A DNA stretch of 64,000 bases, from contig WBOU01000002.1 in NCBI GenBank assembly GCA_009268125.1, positions 124,001-188,000 on the forward strand. The letters run 5' to 3'. The position numbers were made by a program, and so were the translations under genes. The notes beneath the pieces are model-generated. The model saw only the letters and a program-made list of their open reading frames with translations. It ran no database searches and was not told the DNA's origin. This document shows, in pieces, positions 38,239 to 46,938 of the stretch (position 1 is its first letter; every line of letters begins with the position of its first letter). This DNA is from Chloroflexia bacterium SDU3-3. GTDB taxonomy: Bacteria; Chloroflexota; Chloroflexia; Chloroflexales; Roseiflexaceae.

Positions 38239-39732
38239 CTAGTCGGCCAGCTGCTGCGCCATGAAGGCGATCGCCTTTCCCGAGCTGAAGTAGCCGAAGT
38301 GGTCGTTATCCAGCTGCAGTCGGCGGCTGCGCGGCACCAGCCCGGTGTCATCCAGCCGCGACATGCTCTCGGTGGGCACCACCAGATCGTTTGGCTTGTC
38401 GAAGAAGGTCTGGGCGGCGAAGCTGGCGAGCGCCTGCTGCATGGTGGGGCTGGCTAGGCCGCCGCTGGTGTAGCGCGAGCTGATCACGCTGTAGCGCACC
38501 CGGTCCTGGGCCTGCGCGATGATGCTGCCCTCGCGCGCTGCCGCGTTCAGCTTGGTGATGAACTCGCCGTCGGGCGTCATCGCGCCAATGCCCGGCAGGT
38601 CGAAGACCACCTGCGATGCGGCCTTCAGCACCAGCTCAAGGATGCGCGGTACCCACACCAGCCCGCCGGCGGGCGCGGCCAGCACGCTGGCCGCCGTCAT
38701 GCCCAGCGACACCAGCCGATCCCAGCGCTCGGGGTCGGCCAGGCGCGTGCCGCCGTGCGGGGTGCCATTGGTGATCAGCCTGCGGATGTTCAGCTTGGGC
38801 TGCGGCTCGATCAGCTCCACCAGGCTGCGCGCCACCAGCCCGCCTCGGCTGTGGGCCACCACATCCACCGACAGCTCCAGGTCGTCAGGGATCATGGCCA
38901 GCAGCTCGCGGGCGTTGTGCTCGGGGTCGCACCAGATCGTCGGGTGGTCGTAGCCGATGATCGCATCGTACTGCTGGCCCAGCTGGGTGAACCACTCGTT
39001 GGTGCCCGGGCCGCCCAGCATGCTGCCGAAGCCGTGGATGAACAGCAGCACGCGGTGCGGCTGCCCGGGCTTGAGCAGCATGCGCCAGCCCTCGAAGCCC
39101 TGGATGGGCGCGAAGCTCTGGGCGGGATCCCACAGCACCCCGGCCCACGGCTCGCCCTCGGCCCTGCGGATGCTCTCGTGCAGGGCGCTGTCGAAGGGGC
39201 TTTTCAGCACCTGCACGGCCCGCTTTACGATCGCCCCGCCCAGCTCGCTGCCCACAACACCACCGATGATCTCGCCCACGCCCAGCACCGCGCTATCGCC
39301 GCCCGGCCCCGCGAGCGCCACCGGGTTGATCGGGAAGGTGAGTGTCTCGGGGCCGCCCAGCACCGCGCCATCGTCGCCCGCAGGCTGCTGGGGCAGCGTG
39401 AAATCGTAGATCAGGCCGTCGGCGGTCTCGACCGTCTGCATCAGCACGTAGGCGGCGCGCTCGTCGGGCAGGAACTCAAGCGCGCCCTGGGTGGGCTGGC
39501 CGAGCACCGCCGAGGGCGTGGCGGCGGCATCGTGCAGGATGACGGCGGGCGCGGCTGGCTCGAACAGGCCCAGCGCGTCGGCTGGGCCTGCCCCCGCGCC
39601 GCCCGCGCTCAGCACGGCGTCGCCCGGCTTGGCCACGGTGGCCCTGGCGCTCCACTGGTTGCCAAGGCGCAGCTTCATATCTTTGGTCAGCGGGATGCTT
39701 CCTCCACGGCCTCCTGGGGTTCGCGACGCCAT
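38239..39732 (-). CDS. Alpha/beta-hydrolase (lipase-like)
   Basis: A 497-residue protein. The N-terminal ~190 residues are a beta-rich region with no recognised family. The C-terminal ~300 form an alpha/beta hydrolase: LLFIHGFGSMLGG oxyanion strand (about 229), nucleophile elbow VVAHSRGGLVAR (Ser near 293), FDKPNDLVVP as the acid region and DNDHFGYF with the catalytic His near 476. The elbow resembles lipase/PGAP1-like proteins. No signal peptide is seen, so it is probably cytoplasmic. AAGGAG six bases before the ATG. Substrate unknown. Confidence 0.82.
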   Translation of the reverse strand: MASRTPGGRGGSIPLTKDMKLRLGNQWSARATVAKPGDAVLSAGGAGAGPADALGLFEPAAPAVILHDAAATPSAVLGQPTQGALEFLPDERAAYVLMQTVETADGLIYDFTLPQQPAGDDGAVLGGPETLTFPINPVALAGPGGDSAVLGVGEIIGGVVGSELGGAIVKRAVQVLKSPFDSALHESIRRAEGEPWAGVLWDPAQSFAPIQGFEGWRMLLKPGQPHRVLLFIHGFGSMLGGPGTNEWFTQLGQQYDAIIGYDHPTIWCDPEHNARELLAMIPDDLELSVDVVAHSRGGLVARSLVELIEPQPKLNIRRLITNGTPHGGTRLADPERWDRLVSLGMTAASVLAAPAGGLVWVPRILELVLKAASQVVFDLPGIGAMTPDGEFITKLNAAAREGSIIAQAQDRVRYSVISSRYTSGGLASPTMQQALASFAAQTFFDKPNDLVVPTESMSRLDDTGLVPRSRRLQLDNDHFGYFSSGKAIAFMAQQLAD

Positions 39733-39852
39733 CGAGTTCTCCTTCTACTAGGCGATGTCGCACGTGGGCCTGATCATACATCGCCAGATTTTCTTGCGCA
39801 ATAGGCGCTCTGGTACCAAGCAGGGCCTATGAGTTCTCGACACACCAACGAT

Positions 39853-39917
39853 GTTTACCACCAAGACACCGAGGGCACGCAAAAGAGCGAATATCACAAA
39901 GATTCGAAGGCACGAAG
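39853..39917 (+). repeat. Dispersed CACCAAG/ACGAAG repeat, copy 5
   Basis: GTTTACCACCAAGACACCGA, a spacer, then ATATCACAAAGATTCGAAGG CACGAAG. A slightly diverged forward copy. It is the first recognisable element in the 707-bp gap that also holds the small-RNA unit and the next promoter; I see nothing in 39918-40211. Confidence 0.75.
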
Positions 39918-40211
39918 CCAACCGGTCGCGCAGAGCGGCATACTGCCGAGCATGTCGGCAATGGGCAACCTGCATCGCCGCTTTCCCCAGCCTAGTGGTT
40001 GCAGAACATGATAGATCCTGTAGATCTAAAATCGCTGGCCGTGTGTTTTTGAAGCCTGTTTTTCGGTTGCGAGGCTGTGGCGCTCGCGCTTAACGAGCAG
40101 ATTCTCTTTTACGGTTGAGTTTTTTGGGAAAACAAAGAAGAAAATAGCTAAACAGTGGTCTATATCATCGTAGCAATGGTAATTGGTAGTAATGATATGA
40201 AAAAAGGCGTT

Positions 40212-40278
40212 AAAAAAGTCCGAAGGGAACTGGTGTGAACCAGTTCCCTTCGAACAAGAGAAGAGAGGAGAAGGAGAT
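40212..40278 (-). ncRNA. Predicted small RNA with anti-Shine-Dalgarno 5' end
   Basis: A minus-strand unit of about 67 nt with its own promoter directly upstream. The predicted 5' part is C/U-rich and unstructured (ACATCTCCTTCTCCTCTCTT), complementary to purine-rich ribosome-binding sites such as GGAGAAGGAGAT. The 3' part is a 14-bp perfect hairpin (CGAAGGGAACTGGT and complement, 4-nt loop) followed by TTTTTT. There is no reading frame of note. This is the layout of trans-acting sRNAs: seed region plus terminator. Targets are unknown and expression is inferred only from promoter and terminator. Confidence 0.6.
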
Positions 40279-40284
40279 GTTTGG

Positions 40285-40312
40285 ATTATAGCATGTGCGA
40301 TACCGATTGCAA
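40285..40312 (-). promoter_or_regulatory. Promoter of the predicted small RNA, TTGCAA-16-TATAAT
   Basis: On the minus strand -35 TTGCAA, a 16-bp spacer and perfect extended -10 TGC-TATAAT, only ~7 bp before the predicted RNA start. Confidence 0.75.
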
Positions 40313-40376
40313 GAGCTTTATCGTGTAATAAGGTCAAAAAGAGCGTTAATAGTCAACCTTTTACGTGCGGTTGATT

Positions 40377-40403
40377 TTGCACTACCTTTGGGTGTGGTAC
40401 AAT
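40377..40403 (+). promoter_or_regulatory. Promoter TTGCAC-15-TACAAT with extended -10
   Basis: -35 TTGCAC, a 15-bp spacer and TG-G-TACAAT. Initiation near 40410 gives a ~30-nt leader with GGAG before the GTG start at 40440, and excludes the longer frame from 40365. Confidence 0.7.
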
Positions 40404-40439
40404 CGCCCAAAGTTTCCGCCGCGTTTCCATGGAGCAACC

Positions 40440-42320
40440 GTGCGCCGCCACCACCTGCTGCTGATCTTCGCCCTGGCCCTCGCGCTGCGCTGCTACGGCC
40501 TGCTCTCGCCGCTGCTCGACACCCACTCGTGGCGGCAGGCCGACACGGCGGCGATCGCCCGCAACTTTGTGGCCTCGCACTACCAGTTCTCGCACCCGCA
40601 GATCGACTGGGGCGGCACCACTGAGGGCTATGTTGAGAGCGAGTTTCCGCTCTACACTGGCGCGCTGGCGCTGCTGTTCGGCGCGTTCGGCCCCCACGCC
40701 TGGCTGGGGCGGCTGCTCACCGCGCTGATCAGCGCGCTCACGCCGCTGGCGCTGTACGCGCTGGTGATGGCGGCGGGCGGGCCGCGCCGCGTGGCGCTCT
40801 ACGCCGCGCTGGCCATGTGCGTGCTGCCCTTCCCGGTGTACTTTGGCCGCACCGTCATGCCCGACTCGCTGATGCTGCTGCTGGCCACGCTGGCGCTGTG
40901 GGCTTTCTGCCGCTGGGTGCGCGATCCATCCCCCGCGCGGTTTGCCCTGGCCCTGGCGCTGGCCGCGCTTGCGCCCCTGGCCAAGACTCCCAACCTCGTC
41001 ATCCTGGCCGCGCCGCTGGCTGCGCTGGCGCTGGATGCCCGCCCGTGGCGGCGCTGGCCCCAGCTGCTGCTCTATGGCCTGTGCTTTGCCGCGCCCGCGC
41101 TGCTGTGGACCCGCTACGCCGCCACGCTGCCCGCCGATGCGCGCTTTTCGTTCGGCATTGGCGAGAAGCTGTTCGACCGCGCGTTGCTGGCCGATCCGCA
41201 ATTCTACATAACCGTGATGCGCTGGGCAGTGGAGGATGTGGCGACCTGGGCGGGTGCGGCGCTGGCTGCTGCGGGCGCGCTGGCCTCCCTGCGGGCTAGG
41301 CGCTGGGCGGCGACGCTGCCGCTGGCCTGGCTGGCGGGCGTCGCGCTCTTCCTGCTGGTGGGCGCGGCGGGCGTGATTGGGCAGGAATACTATGTGCTGC
41401 CGCTGGCCCCGCCGCTGGCCTGGCTGGCCGCGCTGGGGCTGGATGCGGCCCAGCGCTGGCTGGCCAGTCGCTGGCGTGTGGCCGCACTGGCGCTGCCGAT
41501 GGCGGTGCTGGCCGCCGTGGTGGCGCTCTCGGCCACGCGCATCGCGCCCATGTACCGCACCGCCGACCTCTACGGCCAGTTGGGGCGGCGGCTAGATGCG
41601 GCCCTGCCGCAGGGCGAGCGCGTGGGCCTGATCTCGCCCGCCGTCTCCGAGCTGCTCTACTACGCCCAGCGCAAGGGCTGGCGGCTTGACCCCGGCGTGA
41701 TCGTCCCTGGCGGCCTGGCCTCGCTTGGGCCGGATCTGGGCGTGCGCTATGTGCTGATCACCGACCCATGGCTCAGCGAGCGGCGCGAGCAGCTGGCCGC
41801 CGACCTGCGCAGCTTCCGCCGCATCCCGGTCGGCCCCTACGCGCTGCTGCTCGACCTGCAGCAGCCAGGCTACGCGGGCGAGTTCGAGCTGGCCTGGGAT
41901 ACCGGCCACGTGGTCGAGCCGCCCTTCCTCGACCTCTGGCGCGATATGGGCGGCGCTGCCGAGCTGGGCCAGCCGCTCAGCGATGCGCTGGAGACCGGCG
42001 AGGGGCGCGTGCAGTACTTCGAGCGGCTGGTGCTGCTGCGGCACAAAGGGCGCACCCGCTTCGCGCCCGCCGGGCGCTGGCTGCTGGCCGCGCGCGGCCA
42101 GGCCGAGCAGCCCAGCGCCGCCGCCCCGGCCTTCGCCGACGCGCAGCGGCGCTACGGCCTGGGCGACGCGCTCGGGCCGCTGGCGGATGGCGTGCAGATC
42201 TTCGAGAATGGCGCGCTGCAGCAGGCGGCGGATGGCCGCGTGTCGTTCGCGCCGCTGGGTCGCTGGCTGCTGGATGCGCGCGGGCTGAGTGAGGATGCCC
42301 AGCTTGAGCTTTCGCGCTAG
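40440..42320 (+). CDS. GT-C membrane glycosyltransferase (GT39/ArnT-like) with C-terminal extracytoplasmic modules
   Basis: A 626-residue protein. The first ~370 residues have about ten TM helices with the GT-C first-loop motif LDTHSWRQADTAAIARNF (Asp as catalytic base) and a second acidic loop, as in dolichyl/undecaprenyl-phosphate sugar transferases. The C-terminal ~250 residues are outside and end in two copies of a module with G..LG.PLSD...VQYFER or its variant, the same type as in the subtilisin at 18225. Start: GTG with GGAG five bases upstream, downstream of the promoter. Probable role: transfer of a sugar from a lipid carrier to a surface acceptor. Confidence 0.82.
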   Translation: MRRHHLLLIFALALALRCYGLLSPLLDTHSWRQADTAAIARNFVASHYQFSHPQIDWGGTTEGYVESEFPLYTGALALLFGAFGPHAWLGRLLTALISALTPLALYALVMAAGGPRRVALYAALAMCVLPFPVYFGRTVMPDSLMLLLATLALWAFCRWVRDPSPARFALALALAALAPLAKTPNLVILAAPLAALALDARPWRRWPQLLLYGLCFAAPALLWTRYAATLPADARFSFGIGEKLFDRALLADPQFYITVMRWAVEDVATWAGAALAAAGALASLRARRWAATLPLAWLAGVALFLLVGAAGVIGQEYYVLPLAPPLAWLAALGLDAAQRWLASRWRVAALALPMAVLAAVVALSATRIAPMYRTADLYGQLGRRLDAALPQGERVGLISPAVSELLYYAQRKGWRLDPGVIVPGGLASLGPDLGVRYVLITDPWLSERREQLAADLRSFRRIPVGPYALLLDLQQPGYAGEFELAWDTGHVVEPPFLDLWRDMGGAAELGQPLSDALETGEGRVQYFERLVLLRHKGRTRFAPAGRWLLAARGQAEQPSAAAPAFADAQRRYGLGDALGPLADGVQIFENGALQQAADGRVSFAPLGRWLLDARGLSEDAQLELSR

Positions 42321-42375
42321 CTGTATGCACGACCTAGGTGATTAATATTTCTGATCAGGAGAAAAGAGGAGCGAT

Positions 42376-42726
42376 ATGGCGCAGATCTTCCACATGGCCC
42401 CAGCGGAGCGCTGGCGCACATGGCCGCAGGGCCAGGACTACCTGCCCGCCGAGTACGCCGCCGACGGCTTCATCCACTGCACGCGCGGCGAGGAGCTGAT
42501 GCTGCAGGTGGCCAACAGCTTCTACCGCGCCCAGCCGGGCGACTTTGTGCTGCTAGTGATCGAGGCTGATCTGCTGGCCGCCCCCGTGCGCTGGGAGCGG
42601 TCGGCAGATCATCTCGCGGCGGAGTTTCCACACATCTATGGCCCGATCAACCGCGCCGCCGTGGTGGCCGAGCGCCTGATGCTGCGCGACACCAGCGGCG
42701 ACTTCATCGGCATTGTGGCGGGCTAG
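42376..42726 (+). CDS. DUF952 family protein
   Basis: A 116-residue single-domain protein. IFHMAPAERW, DGFIHCTRGEEL, DFVLLVIEADLL, RWE and FPHIYGPINRAAVV are the conserved DUF952 segments; the fold is related to ADP-ribosyltransferases but the activity is unproven. GAGGAG before the ATG. The stop overlaps the convergent decarboxylase gene by 4 bp (CTAG). Confidence 0.9.
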   Translation: MAQIFHMAPAERWRTWPQGQDYLPAEYAADGFIHCTRGEELMLQVANSFYRAQPGDFVLLVIEADLLAAPVRWERSADHLAAEFPHIYGPINRAAVVAERLMLRDTSGDFIGIVAG

Positions 42727-43742
42727 CGCGACACTAGCCGCGCCCCCGCGCCGCCGCCGTTGGCGATGGTGAACTGCACCAGCGGCAGCGCATCCAGCCG
42801 CCGCTGCACCTCGGCGCGGTCGGCCTCGGCGCAGATCACGTGCACGTTCGGGCCAGCGTCGATGGTGAAGTAGGCCAGCAGGCCCTCGTCGCGCCAGCCG
42901 CGCACGGCGTGGATTACCTGCATGGTGCCCGCGCTCCAGTAGAACGAGGCCGGGCTGGATGTCATGCAGACCGCGTGCATCGACACCGCATCGGCCTCCA
43001 TGGTCTCGCCCAGCAGCCGCAGGTCGCGCCGCTCGATCGCCTGGCGGGTGGCCGCAAGGCGCGCGGGGATCTCGGCCAGCCGCACCGCAAAGTACGCGCT
43101 GGTCACGGCCAGGCGGTGGTTCTCGGCGCTGCCGATCTTCTTCGCGCCCGCATCCACCACCGCCACCACATCGGCCAGCGCCCAGTGCTCGGCGGGGGCC
43201 AGGCTCACCGCGTAGGAGTCGCGGTCCCACGCCTCGGCGTCGAACGGCCCCTCGGGCACCAGCCACTCGGCGTAGCCCGTGGGGATGGAGCGCGAGGCCG
43301 AGCCAGAGCCGCTGAGCCGCGCCAGCCGCGACAGCTCGGCCTCGCCCACATCCAGCCCCAGCGCCGCCGCGCCCGCCAGGGTCAGCGCCGCGAACGCCGC
43401 CGCCGAGGAAGCGATGCCCGCATCCGAGGGGAAGTTGTTCTCCGACATCACCCGCGCCCGCGTCTGCACCCCCGCCAGGGCGCGCAGCCTGTCCAGGTGG
43501 CGCACCACGCGGCCCAGCGGCCCGCCGCTGGCGGCCTGCGGCTGCTGGCCGTACAGCGTCAGCGTCACCTCGTCGGCCTCCAGCGCGGGGTCGAAGCTCA
43601 CGGTTGTGGTCGTCAGGCAGCTGTCCAGGTTCAGCGAGATCGAGCCGTTGTAGGGCAGTATCCGCTCGCTGTCCTGCACGCCCCAGTACTTGATAAATGC
43701 GATATTCGCTGGTGCGATGGCCGTGGCCGTGCGTTCCTGCAT
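42723..43742 (-). CDS. Diphosphomevalonate (or phosphomevalonate) decarboxylase
   Basis: A 339-residue GHMP-fold decarboxylase of the mevalonate pathway to isopentenyl units. APANIAFIKYWG at the N-terminus, NNFPSDAGIASSAAAFAAL (ATP-binding GHMP loop), LSGSGSASRSIPTGYAEW and TIDAGPNVHVIC with the catalytic Asp. Chloroflexota are known to carry either the classical enzyme or a phosphomevalonate-specific one (Roseiflexus castenholzii) that works with isopentenyl phosphate kinase; which this is cannot be read by eye. Start: AAGGAAGAG before this ATG; a GTG eight codons earlier has no site. No other pathway gene is in view. Confidence 0.9.
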   Translation of the reverse strand: MQERTATAIAPANIAFIKYWGVQDSERILPYNGSISLNLDSCLTTTTVSFDPALEADEVTLTLYGQQPQAASGGPLGRVVRHLDRLRALAGVQTRARVMSENNFPSDAGIASSAAAFAALTLAGAAALGLDVGEAELSRLARLSGSGSASRSIPTGYAEWLVPEGPFDAEAWDRDSYAVSLAPAEHWALADVVAVVDAGAKKIGSAENHRLAVTSAYFAVRLAEIPARLAATRQAIERRDLRLLGETMEADAVSMHAVCMTSSPASFYWSAGTMQVIHAVRGWRDEGLLAYFTIDAGPNVHVICAEADRAEVQRRLDALPLVQFTIANGGGAGARLVSR

Positions 43743-43787
43743 GTCTCTTCCTTCAAAAATATGCACCGTCGAGGTGTGCGTGTCTTC

Positions 43788-45179
43788 CTAGCGCTCGCCC
43801 GCCGAGATCCGCAGCAGCAGGCCGATGATCAAGAAGTTCATCAGCACCGACGAGCCGCCGTACGAGATAAAGGGCAGCGTGATGCCGGTGAGCGGGATGA
43901 GCCGCAGGTTGCCGCCGATGATGATAAAGGTCTGCACCGCCAGGATGGTGGTCAGCCCCACCGCCATCAGCTGCTCGAAGCCGCGGAACCGCCCGGGCAC
44001 CCGCAGCGCGATGTGGAAGCCTCGGAACACCAGCAGCAGGTAGGCGATCAGCACCGCCAGCGTGCCCGCCAGGCCCATCTCCTCGCCAAACGAGGTGAAG
44101 ATAAAATCGGTGTGCGCCGCCGGAACCACTGTGGGGTAGCCGCTGCCCAGCCCCGTGCCCAGGATATTGCCCGCCGAGAAGGCGTAGATCGCCTGCACGA
44201 TCTGGTAGCCGGTGTCGTGCACGTGCGCCCATGGGTCGAGCCAGATCGACACGCGCGTCTGCACGATCGCGATGATCCGGTAGAGCACCATGGTGCCCAC
44301 GCCGAACGCGCTCAGGCCCGCGATCACATACCAGCCACTGCTGGTGGCCACGTACAGCATAGCCAGAAACACGCTGAAGAGCATGAGCGCCGCGCCCAGG
44401 TCGCGCTGGAAGATGATCAGACCCATGGCCATGCCCCACATGCTCACCAGCGGCAGCAGGTAGGGCAGCGGCGGGATGGTGAGCGGCCCCAGCTTGTAGC
44501 CGCGCGCCACCAGCTCGCGATGGTCATCCAGGTACGAGGCCAGGAAGATCACCAGGATGATCTTCAGCAGCTCCGAGGGTTGGAACAGGATCGGCCCCAG
44601 GCGGAACCAGGCCCGCACGCCGCTGTCGTTGGGGTCGATGCCGAACACAAAGGTCAGCACGATCAGCACGATACCGAGGAACAGCCACACGTAGCGCTGG
44701 TGGCTGAGGAAGTCCATCAGCGAGGTGCGGAAGTAGCGGCGCATCAGGTCATCCCAGGGCACAAACAGGATGGCCGACATCACCAGCAGCCCCACCGAGA
44801 CCCACATGGTCTGGCGCGTGTCGATGCCCTCGTAGCAGGGGTAGGCGATGCCATTGGCCCCCTCGCACATGCGGTCGAGCAGGGCTGGCTCCAGCCGCGC
44901 GATCATCAGCAGGCCCAGGCCGGTGAGCAGCGCCACCAGCGGCAGCAGCATCTGGTCGGCGTTGGACATGCGCCAGCTCATGCCGATGGAGATCGGGATG
45001 AACAGCAGGATGGGCAGAATCGACGGCCAGAGGACGTCGAGCAGGCCGTGGGCGGTCGGCACCAGCTGCTCGGTGCCCAGCACGCCCACCACCAGCACAT
45101 AGCCTGCCCCAAACAGCAGCAGCGCGGTGAGGAGCAGCTGGATCTCAAGGGCGCGCAAGCGCCGGATGTAGTACATCAT
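43788..45179 (-). CDS. SEDS-family peptidoglycan glycosyltransferase (FtsW/RodA/SpoVE)
   Basis: A 463-residue polytopic membrane protein that polymerises lipid II. SEDS signatures: GVRAWFRLGPILFQPSELLKI, the long loop with GYQIVQAIYAFSAGNILG TGLGSG and HTDFIFTSFGEEMGLAG, and the end LTGITLPFISYGGSSVLMNF. The N-terminus is longer than in E. coli FtsW, with about two additional helices. Cognate PBP genes are not adjacent, so division versus elongation role is open. It begins upstream of the decarboxylase on the same strand (45-bp gap), which may be a shared transcript. Confidence 0.92.
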   Translation of the reverse strand: MMYYIRRLRALEIQLLLTALLLFGAGYVLVVGVLGTEQLVPTAHGLLDVLWPSILPILLFIPISIGMSWRMSNADQMLLPLVALLTGLGLLMIARLEPALLDRMCEGANGIAYPCYEGIDTRQTMWVSVGLLVMSAILFVPWDDLMRRYFRTSLMDFLSHQRYVWLFLGIVLIVLTFVFGIDPNDSGVRAWFRLGPILFQPSELLKIILVIFLASYLDDHRELVARGYKLGPLTIPPLPYLLPLVSMWGMAMGLIIFQRDLGAALMLFSVFLAMLYVATSSGWYVIAGLSAFGVGTMVLYRIIAIVQTRVSIWLDPWAHVHDTGYQIVQAIYAFSAGNILGTGLGSGYPTVVPAAHTDFIFTSFGEEMGLAGTLAVLIAYLLLVFRGFHIALRVPGRFRGFEQLMAVGLTTILAVQTFIIIGGNLRLIPLTGITLPFISYGGSSVLMNFLIIGLLLRISAGER

Positions 45180-45315
45180 GTATTTCTACCATTGCTTGCT
45201 GCGCGGTGGCGGTATGGCGCGGGAGTGGCTTGGGGGAGTGGGGGCGCGATGCCCCCACGGCGGCTCCGCAGGCTGCGGCGTGGCGCGCCACAGCCCCGGC
45301 AGCGGTCGGTCGGCG
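45180..45315. other. GC-rich intergenic hairpins
   Basis: GTGGGGGCGCGATGCCCCCAC forms a compact hairpin, followed by GGCTCCGCAGGCTGC. They lie between ychF and the SEDS gene on the minus strand and may attenuate or process the message. Confidence 0.4.
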
Positions 45316-46395
45316 CTAGATGTTGAACAGGAAGTGGCAGATGTCGCCATCCTGCACGATGTAGGTCTTGCCCTCCATGCGCACCGTGCCCTGCTTCTTG
45401 GCCTCGACCATGTTGCCCGCGCGCATCAGGTCGTCGTAGGCCACGATCTCGGCGCGGATGAAGCCGCGCTGGATGTCGGAGTGGATGGTGCCAGCGGCCT
45501 CGACCGCCGGGATGCCTTTGCGGATAGTCCATGCGCGCACCTCGTCGGTGCCGGCGGTGAGGAAGCTGATCAGGCCCAGCAGATCGTACGACTTCTTGAT
45601 CGCGCGGTCGCGGGCGGCCTCGCTGATGCCCAGATCCTCCATGAACGCGGCGGCGTCCTCGTCATCCATCTGGGCCAGCTCGGCCTCGATCTTGCCGCTG
45701 ATCGCCACCACGTCGCTGCGCTTGTGCTCGTACTTCACCTCGGGCGGGCTGGCGATCTGGTCGTCGCCGGTGTTCACCACCACCAGCATGGGCTTGGCCG
45801 AGAGGAACTGGTAGCCTTTGACTAGGCGCTCCTCGTCCTCATCCAGCTCGATGTCGCGCACCGGGATCTCGCTCTCCAGCGCCTGCTGGATCTTCAGCAT
45901 CACCTCGCGCTCGGCGATCCGTTGCTCTTTGTCCTTCGACGACATCTTGTTGATCTCGGCGGTCAGGCGCTGCAGCCGCCGCTCGATGATCGCCATGTCC
46001 GAGAACATCAGCTCCATGTCCAGCGTGGCGATGTCGCGCTCGACATTCACCGAGCCCTGGGGGTGCGGCACGTTCTCATCCTGGAAGGCGCGCACCACAT
46101 GCAGGTAGGCGTCGGCACCCTGGATGTAGTTCAGCAGCGCGCCCGGCAGGCCGCCGCTCTGGTGCTCGCCGCTGATGCCGCCCACATCCACATACTGCAC
46201 GTCGGCGGGCGTCAGCTTGCGCGGGTTGAACATCTCGGATAGCTTGGTCAGGCGCTCGTCGGGCACCTTCACCATGGAGATGTTCGGCTCCAGTTGGCCC
46301 GAGGCGTAGGTGGTGGTCTCGGCGGTGCCGCGGGTGAGCGCGTTAAATACCGTTGTCTTCCCGCTGTTGGGAAGACCGATGATAGCCATTTTCAT
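45316..46395 (-). CDS. ychF: YchF/OLA1-type P-loop ATPase
   Basis: A 359-residue translation-associated ATPase of the Obg-like family. G1 IGLPNSGKTTVFNAL (10-24 region), G3 VDVGGISG, a VVNTGDD segment where a canonical NKxD would be (ATP preference is typical), a long coiled-coil insertion (QRLTAEINKMSSKDKEQR), and a C-terminal TGS domain (FLTAGTDEVRAWTIRKG..HSDIQRGFIRAEIVAYDD). Its good promoter lies ~180 bp upstream. It binds ribosomes and affects stress adaptation in other bacteria. Confidence 0.95.
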   Translation of the reverse strand: MKMAIIGLPNSGKTTVFNALTRGTAETTTYASGQLEPNISMVKVPDERLTKLSEMFNPRKLTPADVQYVDVGGISGEHQSGGLPGALLNYIQGADAYLHVVRAFQDENVPHPQGSVNVERDIATLDMELMFSDMAIIERRLQRLTAEINKMSSKDKEQRIAEREVMLKIQQALESEIPVRDIELDEDEERLVKGYQFLSAKPMLVVVNTGDDQIASPPEVKYEHKRSDVVAISGKIEAELAQMDDEDAAAFMEDLGISEAARDRAIKKSYDLLGLISFLTAGTDEVRAWTIRKGIPAVEAAGTIHSDIQRGFIRAEIVAYDDLMRAGNMVEAKKQGTVRMEGKTYIVQDGDICHFLFNI

Positions 46396-46574
46396 GCAGC
46401 TTCTACCTTAAATGAAAGATGTCTGTCTGGCCACGCGGCCAAAAGCATACAAAGGGTGCTCTGAATTTTTGCTCGGGTTAGCTGGCTGCTGCTCCACCGC
46501 GCCCGCCGTGCGGCAGACGCAAAAACGCCGTGCTGCTGGTGCGTGGCGTGGTAGATTCCCCCCAATCTCCGTGC

Positions 46575-46603
46575 AGTATAACAAGCCGCGCTCATTCATG
46601 CAA
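46575..46603 (-). promoter_or_regulatory. Promoter for ychF, TTGCAT-17-TATACT with extended -10
   Basis: On the minus strand, -35 TTGCAT, a 17-bp spacer and TGT-TATACT. Initiation near 46567 leaves a ~170-nt leader. Confidence 0.78.
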
Positions 46604-46693
46604 CCGCACTCTGATGCGCTATCAGGGTCTATGCGTTCTGTCTAACGCGGCATCGCATCACCGTACCTTGGTAATGCATGCGTTTTCTTCCAT

Positions 46694-46762
46694 TCGTGTC
46701 TTCGTGCCTTCGTGGTATTCGTTCCCGTTTGTTCTTTGGTGTCTTGGAGCCTTGGTGGTAAA
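46694..46762 (-). repeat. Dispersed CACCAAG/ACGAAG repeat, inverted copy 6
   Basis: TTCGTGTCTTCGTGCCTTCG TGG, a spacer, then TTTGGTGTCTTGGAGCCTTGG TGGTAA. It lies between the ychF promoter and the sigma-factor promoter in a 586-bp divergent gap. Confidence 0.8.
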
Positions 46763-46829
46763 CATTGTTGGTGGCGTGGCCCGTGAGTGCATCGTTTTGG
46801 GCCTCACCGACGTCTAAACCGTAGCATAT

Positions 46830-46857
46830 TTGATATTAGTCGCATATGGGCTATACT
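46830..46857 (+). promoter_or_regulatory. Promoter TTGATA-16-TATACT
   Basis: -35 TTGATA, a 16-bp spacer and -10 TATACT (preceded by GGC, so not extended). Initiation near 46864 gives a ~118-nt leader for the sigma-factor gene. Confidence 0.72.
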
Positions 46858-46906
46858 ATGCCTGTGCAAAACGATGCCGCGCCTCAACCAACCTGCTGCA
46901 CGCACG

Positions 46907-46938
46907 AACAGCCGCACTGGTGCGCAGGGCTGTTTTTC
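46907..46938 (+). terminator. Possible attenuator in the sigma-factor leader
   Basis: AACAGCC and GGCTGTT close a hairpin with an inner GCACTGGTGC, followed by TTTTT, about 45 nt into the predicted leader and 44 nt before the ATG. It can end transcription before the sigma gene or give a short RNA. Confidence 0.6.

Noticed and set aside
40026-40337. Minus-strand protein gene in the AT-rich gap
   Set aside because: It would read through the sRNA terminator and promoter; the composition is not protein-like.
42840-45326. 828-codon open frame on the plus strand
   Set aside because: Shadow of the decarboxylase and SEDS genes in GC-rich DNA: His/Gln/Arg-rich nonsense protein spanning two real genes.
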